From NCBI GenBank assembly GCA_016716905.1, contig JADJUS010000004.1:744001-808000 (forward strand): DNA of 64,000 nt. The letters are read 5' to 3'. The stretch comes from Acidobacteriota bacterium (GTDB lineage Bacteria; Acidobacteriota; Vicinamibacteria; Vicinamibacterales; SCN-69-37). Numbering within the stretch: position 1 is the stretch's first letter; the number at the start of each line of letters is the position of its first letter. Below are positions 60,403-64,000 of this stretch, piece by piece. The position numbers and the translations under genes were made by a program. A model generated the notes under the pieces. It was not told the DNA's origin. It saw only the letters and a list, made by a program, of their open reading frames with translations, and did not search any database.

Positions 60403-61434
60403 CTATTGCTTCACGTTCCTGTCGCCGAGGCCGTGCGACTGGTTGCACAGGGGGCAGGCGGTTGGCGGGTCAGTGTTGCTGACGCGGTGTTTCACGGGTG
60501 CCACCGTCTTCAGGAACGAGTAGATATCGTTGATGTCCTCGTCGGTCATGTTGCGAAATGCCGAGAACGGCATGATGTGACTGAGCATGCGGCCGGGGAT
60601 TTGTCCCGTGCGAATGGTTTCGCGAAACAGCCCCTCGTCGTAGTGCGCAATGCCTGATGGATCAGGTGTGATGTTTGCGGTGAACACGCGTTTGCCCGGC
60701 TGATCGGGCAGATCGAAGTAGCCGCCGCCGGCAAAACCCAGTCCCGGAAGGGGCCCGCCCTCGGCGTCAGTGGGCGTGTGGCACGCGCCGCACCCTGCGA
60801 GCGTGACCAGGTACTTTCCGCGCTCGGCCGGTGTCGAAGACGGGTGCGAGGGCTGCGGTGTGGTCAGCGCCTTCGGCATGGTCTTGACGATGTATTCGAG
60901 CGGGCCTGGGAGCGAGCGCACAGGCACCGCATTCTTCACGGCGGGGAGCGTTCTCAGGTACACCACAATCGACTTCACGTCTTCGTCGTCGAGCGTCGCG
61001 AAGTCCATGTAAGGCATGATCGGGAACAGCGCCGACCCATCCTTGCGCACTCCCTCGCGGATGGCCCTGGCGATTTCGTCATCGGACCAGTCGCCGAGTC
61101 CCGTTTCCCGATCGGGCGTGATGTTCTTCGACGCGATGTTGTTCAGCTCAGGCACAGGCATGACCCAGCCCGCACCTTTTTTCGAATCCACCAGCGGGTA
61201 ATCCGGCTTCGTCATGTCGTGTTCCGTGTGACAGAAGAAGCAGTGGGTGGGGCCCTCGGCGAGGTATTTGCCTCGCGCCAGGCGGGCCTCAGTGACCTCG
61301 AATGGAGTGTTGGTCACAGGCCGGGCGTCGGGACCCAGAACCACCTGCCACCCGATGGCGGTGATGCCACCCAGAACCACTACGACCAGAAGGGCCAACA
61401 GACTGAGAAATACCGTCTTCACACGCACTGCCAT
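60403..61434 (-). CDS. Membrane-anchored di-heme cytochrome c
   Basis: 343 residues with an N-terminal helix (10-33). Two heme c sites, CFFCH (65-69) and CGACH (215-219), each followed by a Met (GWVMPVP, IMPFSAF) as possible sixth ligand. The C-terminus has CPLCN, which lacks His and is not a heme site but could be a metal or disulfide site. It resembles alcohol-dehydrogenase cytochrome subunits. GGGAGAG precedes ATG 61434. Confidence 0.83.
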   Translation of the reverse strand: MAVRVKTVFLSLLALLVVVVLGGITAIGWQVVLGPDARPVTNTPFEVTEARLARGKYLAEGPTHCFFCHTEHDMTKPDYPLVDSKKGAGWVMPVPELNNIASKNITPDRETGLGDWSDDEIARAIREGVRKDGSALFPIMPYMDFATLDDEDVKSIVVYLRTLPAVKNAVPVRSLPGPLEYIVKTMPKALTTPQPSHPSSTPAERGKYLVTLAGCGACHTPTDAEGGPLPGLGFAGGGYFDLPDQPGKRVFTANITPDPSGIAHYDEGLFRETIRTGQIPGRMLSHIMPFSAFRNMTDEDINDIYSFLKTVAPVKHRVSNTDPPTACPLCNQSHGLGDRNVKQ

Positions 61435-61497
61435 GGCTCTCTCCCGCACGCCGCCCCCATGGGCTGATGAAATTGACGCGCGATGCTACCACAGCCG

Positions 61498-61520
61498 AAA
61501 AAGACGTCGGGAGTCTTTTT
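61498..61520. terminator. AAAAAGAC/GTCTTTTT hairpin
   Basis: Stem AAAAAGAC (61498-61505) and GTCTTTTT (61513-61520) with a 7-base loop, just downstream of the FHA-GGDEF gene end. The word is nearly the same as that in the RND gene (24069-24089). Suits a Rho-independent terminator for minus-strand transcription. Confidence 0.6.
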
Positions 61521-61560
61521 GCCGGGGGCCAGCAAAAGTAGTCGTTCGGAGGTCCCGGGC

Positions 61561-62496
61561 CTACGCCGGCGCGACGGTCACGCGGTTCCGGCCGGTTCGT
61601 TTGCTCTCGTACAGGGCCTGGTCGGCCTCGCGGTACAAGTCGGCGGCGCGGTGCAATGCCTTTCGGACACTGGAGACGCCGACACTCACAGTGATCGGAA
61701 TTCGTGCGCCCTCGTGCCGGCAGTCAATCTGCTCGATGGTCCGGCGGATATTTTCGGCCACTGCGGTTGCGTCCTCGACGCCGGCGCTGGTCAGCACCAC
61801 CATGAACTCATCGCCGCCGTAACGCCCCGCCATGTCCCGTTCCCCGAGCCCGCACCTTCTCAGCGCGTCGCCCACTGCGGTAAGCACACGGTCGCCGCAG
61901 TCATGCCCATGCGTGTCGTTGATCGTCTTGAAGTCGTCGATGTCGAAGAAAACGATGGACATCTCCGACCCCAGCGCCTTCGCGCGTTTGAATTCGACGT
62001 CGAGGACCTCGGAGATGTACTTGTGGCTGAACGCCCTCGTGAGCCTGTCCAGATGCGCCGCGTCAGTGATGTTGACGTGATACAGCGTCTCGAACTGACC
62101 GGCCGGCAGGTACTTGAGGATCGTGCTGCCGAGCTTGATCATGTCTTCCTTGCCCAGTTCAACGCGGTCGTCGCCGACCGGCTCGTCGTTCAGGAAGGTG
62201 CCGTTCCGCGATTTCAAGTCGGTGATAAACGCCTGCTCGCCTTCCAGGCTGATCTCCAGATGTTGCCGACTCACATTCGCATCGTCGAACCGGATGTCTG
62301 CGGTGGTATCGCGGCCGAGGACGAAGGAGTTCCGGCCCTCAAGCGGGTATTTCTTGCCCTGGATCGTGCCTCGAATCACGATCAGCACCGGCGTGGTGGA
62401 ACACGCCAGCTCGCGCCTGATCCTCATGGTTTCGCTCGGGATGTCGAGCGCCCTCGTCGCGTCGGCGTCGAACTCGTCGGAATCGGGCCGGGTCAT
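61561..62496 (-). CDS. FHA-GGDEF diguanylate cyclase
   Basis: 311 residues. FHA domain 37-130 (GRDTTADI, SRQHLEI, KSRNGTFLN) binds phosphothreonine; GGDEF domain with RYGGDEF at 225-231 and complete upstream segments (DIDDFKTIND). It makes cyclic di-GMP, under control of a kinase signal read by FHA. ATG 62496 is preferred to the frame start at 62772. It diverges from the metacaspase gene across 52 bp. Confidence 0.88.
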   Translation of the reverse strand: MTRPDSDEFDADATRALDIPSETMRIRRELACSTTPVLIVIRGTIQGKKYPLEGRNSFVLGRDTTADIRFDDANVSRQHLEISLEGEQAFITDLKSRNGTFLNDEPVGDDRVELGKEDMIKLGSTILKYLPAGQFETLYHVNITDAAHLDRLTRAFSHKYISEVLDVEFKRAKALGSEMSIVFFDIDDFKTINDTHGHDCGDRVLTAVGDALRRCGLGERDMAGRYGGDEFMVVLTSAGVEDATAVAENIRRTIEQIDCRHEGARIPITVSVGVSSVRKALHRAADLYREADQALYESKRTGRNRVTVAPA

Positions 62497-62548
62497 ACTT
62501 TTCCAGTCTAGCCCAGCCCCGCCACGCGGAAGGACAGAACGATGGCGT

Positions 62549-63460
62549 ATGATGCGCCAGCCTGTTATGTCGCGAGTCTCCGATACTGGTCCGGTGGACC
62601 GGGCCGTTATTGTCGGCATCAACGCGTACCCGGTACGAACCTCGGGGCCGCTGAAGGACTTCACTCCCCTCGACGGCTGCGTCAATGATGCGCGCGCGAT
62701 CGCGGACTTCGTGGTCCGCAAGCGCGGGTTCAATCGCTCGCAGGTGCGCCTCCTGACCGATGCGGCCGCCACCAGGAAGGCGATGGTTGCCGCCTTGCGA
62801 TGGCTGGTGAAGGGGGCGCGCCCCGGCGACCGGCTCCTGTTTTATTACAGCGGCCACGGCACACCGTTTCCAATGCCCGGCCCGCACGCCCATCGCCACA
62901 AGTTGCACGACGCGATCTGCCCGGTGGACTTTGACTGGACGGGCCCGCGACTGATTACCGACCTCGACTTCGAGCAGATCTTCGAGCCGCTCCCGGAGGG
63001 CGTGGAGTTCCTCTGGATCTGCGACTCCTGTTTTTCCGGCGGACTGGCGCGCGATTTCCGTACGGCGCGGGCGCTCGGGCGGGGCATACGCACCGTCGCG
63101 TTGCACCACACCGTGGTCAAGGCGCTTCGGGCCGCCCGTGCCCGGCGGCGTGGCAAGCCGGCCGGATTGCGCCGCGTGGTCCACCGGCTCAACGGGGCGC
63201 TGATCGCGGCAGCGACCGTGGAGGAGTATTCGTGGGATTGGGCGTTTGGGCGGCCCAAGAGGTCGCACGGTGTGTTGACCCATTACCTGCTGAAGGCACT
63301 CAACGCGCCTGGGGGCCGCACCGCTCCGCTTGACGAGGTTGTGGCCCGTGTGGCCAGGACCATCCGCAAGAGCACCGCCGAATACCGCACCCAGCACCCC
63401 GAGGCGATGGGCGCACCCGCAGTGCTCGCACGCCCGTTTCTTGCTCGGCCCAGCCGGTGA
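62549..63460 (+). CDS. Metacaspase-like peptidase (C14)
   Basis: 303 residues. VIVGINAYP, LDGCVNDA, YYSGHGT (His 103) and ICDSCFSGG (Cys 161) are the caspase-fold catalytic and substrate-binding motifs. No other domain or signal peptide. An AAGGAC lies upstream; starts at 62549, 62552 or 62567 are all possible. The ferritin-like gene follows after 41 bp. Confidence 0.88.
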   Translation: MMRQPVMSRVSDTGPVDRAVIVGINAYPVRTSGPLKDFTPLDGCVNDARAIADFVVRKRGFNRSQVRLLTDAAATRKAMVAALRWLVKGARPGDRLLFYYSGHGTPFPMPGPHAHRHKLHDAICPVDFDWTGPRLITDLDFEQIFEPLPEGVEFLWICDSCFSGGLARDFRTARALGRGIRTVALHHTVVKALRAARARRRGKPAGLRRVVHRLNGALIAAATVEEYSWDWAFGRPKRSHGVLTHYLLKALNAPGGRTAPLDEVVARVARTIRKSTAEYRTQHPEAMGAPAVLARPFLARPSR

Positions 63461-63501
63461 GTTTATAGTCAACGCCGGATTCAGCACAGGAGCCCACCAC
63501 C

Positions 63502-64000
63502 ATGCCCGCCACGCCTCGCAGTAGCAGTAAGCAACTGCATATTCACGAGCATCCGCTTCCTCCGAAGCCTCCGGAGATGGCGTGGCGCGACTACCTCATC
63601 ATGCTGCTCAAGATCGCGGCTGAGCTCGAGCAGGCGTTGATGGTCCAGTACCTCTATGCCGCCTATTCACTCGGCGGCGACGATGCGCGCGAGCACGAGC
63701 GCAAGGTGCACGAGTGGCGCGACGCGATCCTCACGATCGCCCGTGAAGAAATGGGGCATCTGCTGACCGTGCAGAACTGCATCTGCCTGCTGGGAGGCCC
63801 GCTCAGTTTTGAACGCGAAGACTATCCGTGGGATACCCCCTACTATCCCTTTGAGTTCTGCCTGGAACCGCTGACACGCCGATCGCTGGCCAAGTACGTC
63901 TTTGCGGAAATGCCGGCGGTGTTCAGCGAGGACGAGAAGAAGTACTACGAAGTGGCGAAAGCGGCCAAGCGTGAGCTGGGACTGCACGTGGGACACCCGG
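63502..64000 (+). CDS. Ferritin-like protein of the VioB/PF12902 type (partial)
   Basis: At least 166 codons; cut by the right edge. The N-terminus is rich in His/Pro, then ELEQALMVQYLYAAYSLGG (about 41-59) and AREEMGHLLTVQN (81-92) with Glu and His metal ligands, as in ferritin-like iminophenylpyruvate-dimer-synthase-type proteins. A pathway is not visible. ACAGGAG precedes the ATG. Confidence 0.8.
   Translation, partial: MPATPRSSSKQLHIHEHPLPPKPPEMAWRDYLIMLLKIAAELEQALMVQYLYAAYSLGGDDAREHERKVHEWRDAILTIAREEMGHLLTVQNCICLLGGPLSFEREDYPWDTPYYPFEFCLEPLTRRSLAKYVFAEMPAVFSEDEKKYYEVAKAAKRELGLHVGHP

Noticed and set aside
60403..60500. Third heme site CPLCN in the di-heme cytochrome
   Set aside because: The motif ends in Asn and not His, so no heme c can be attached in the usual way.
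63502..64000. Violacein or tryptophan-dimer pathway
   Set aside because: Only one ferritin-like gene of the VioB type is visible; no amino-acid oxidase or other pathway gene is present.

Overview
This is high-GC bacterial DNA with dense coding, many ATGA/GTGA stop-start overlaps and no rRNA, tRNA or CRISPR. The gene content suggests an aerobic Gram-negative soil-type bacterium, most likely an Acidobacteriota member near Vicinamibacteria. That placement is inference: it rests on many secreted proteins with Gly/Arg or Pro-rich stretches, a membrane-anchored MutS-like ATPase, secreted creatininase, DUF885 and PQQ-type enzymes, and an exported methyltransferase. No marker gene in the window fixes the taxon.

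Layout. 0-5 kb: MutS-like ATPase (cut by the left edge), heme A synthase, glycerate-kinase-like P-loop enzyme, a 210-bp palindromic repeat, secreted creatininase, RidA. 5-10 kb: YHS domain and copper P-type ATPase separated by a heptamer-repeat tract; YtrA-type regulator with a two-gene ABC transporter. 10-20 kb: secreted DUF885 protein; operon of ABC exporter, LCP-like protein and two GT2 enzymes; Phd/VapC module; a third GT2; secreted His/Met-rich protein; an MbtH domain fused to an unknown domain. 20-30 kb: heavy-metal (probably copper) efflux operon with RND pump, outer-membrane factor, adaptor with a cupredoxin tail, porin, free CuA protein and di-heme oxidoreductase. 30-35 kb (minus strand): two-subunit molybdenum hydroxylase, cytochrome c, small secreted protein, HupE-like protein and a membrane-anchored protein.

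35-48 kb: Nudix, APC transporter, exported methyltransferase; divergent response regulators (PP2C output, NtrC-type output) plus histidine kinase; a sodium-solute symporter fused to a lipoprotein efflux adaptor; ECF sigma factor with two membrane proteins; second copy of the 210-bp palindrome. 48-64 kb: VapBC and a large membrane protein; a three-subunit 4-hydroxybenzoyl-CoA-reductase-like enzyme; a 245-bp nested palindrome; secreted phosphodiesterase-fold, SGNH and esterase proteins; PQQ-type sugar dehydrogenase; di-heme cytochrome; FHA-GGDEF protein; metacaspase; ferritin-like protein cut by the right edge.

The main themes are copper handling coupled to periplasmic redox chemistry, and short-word repeats and palindromes that lie between genes and in three places reach into reading frames. 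The most unusual items are the MbtH fusion, the invertible 210-bp palindrome pair, the RND and symporter fusions, and the repeat tracts inside the copper ATPase and sigma-factor genes.
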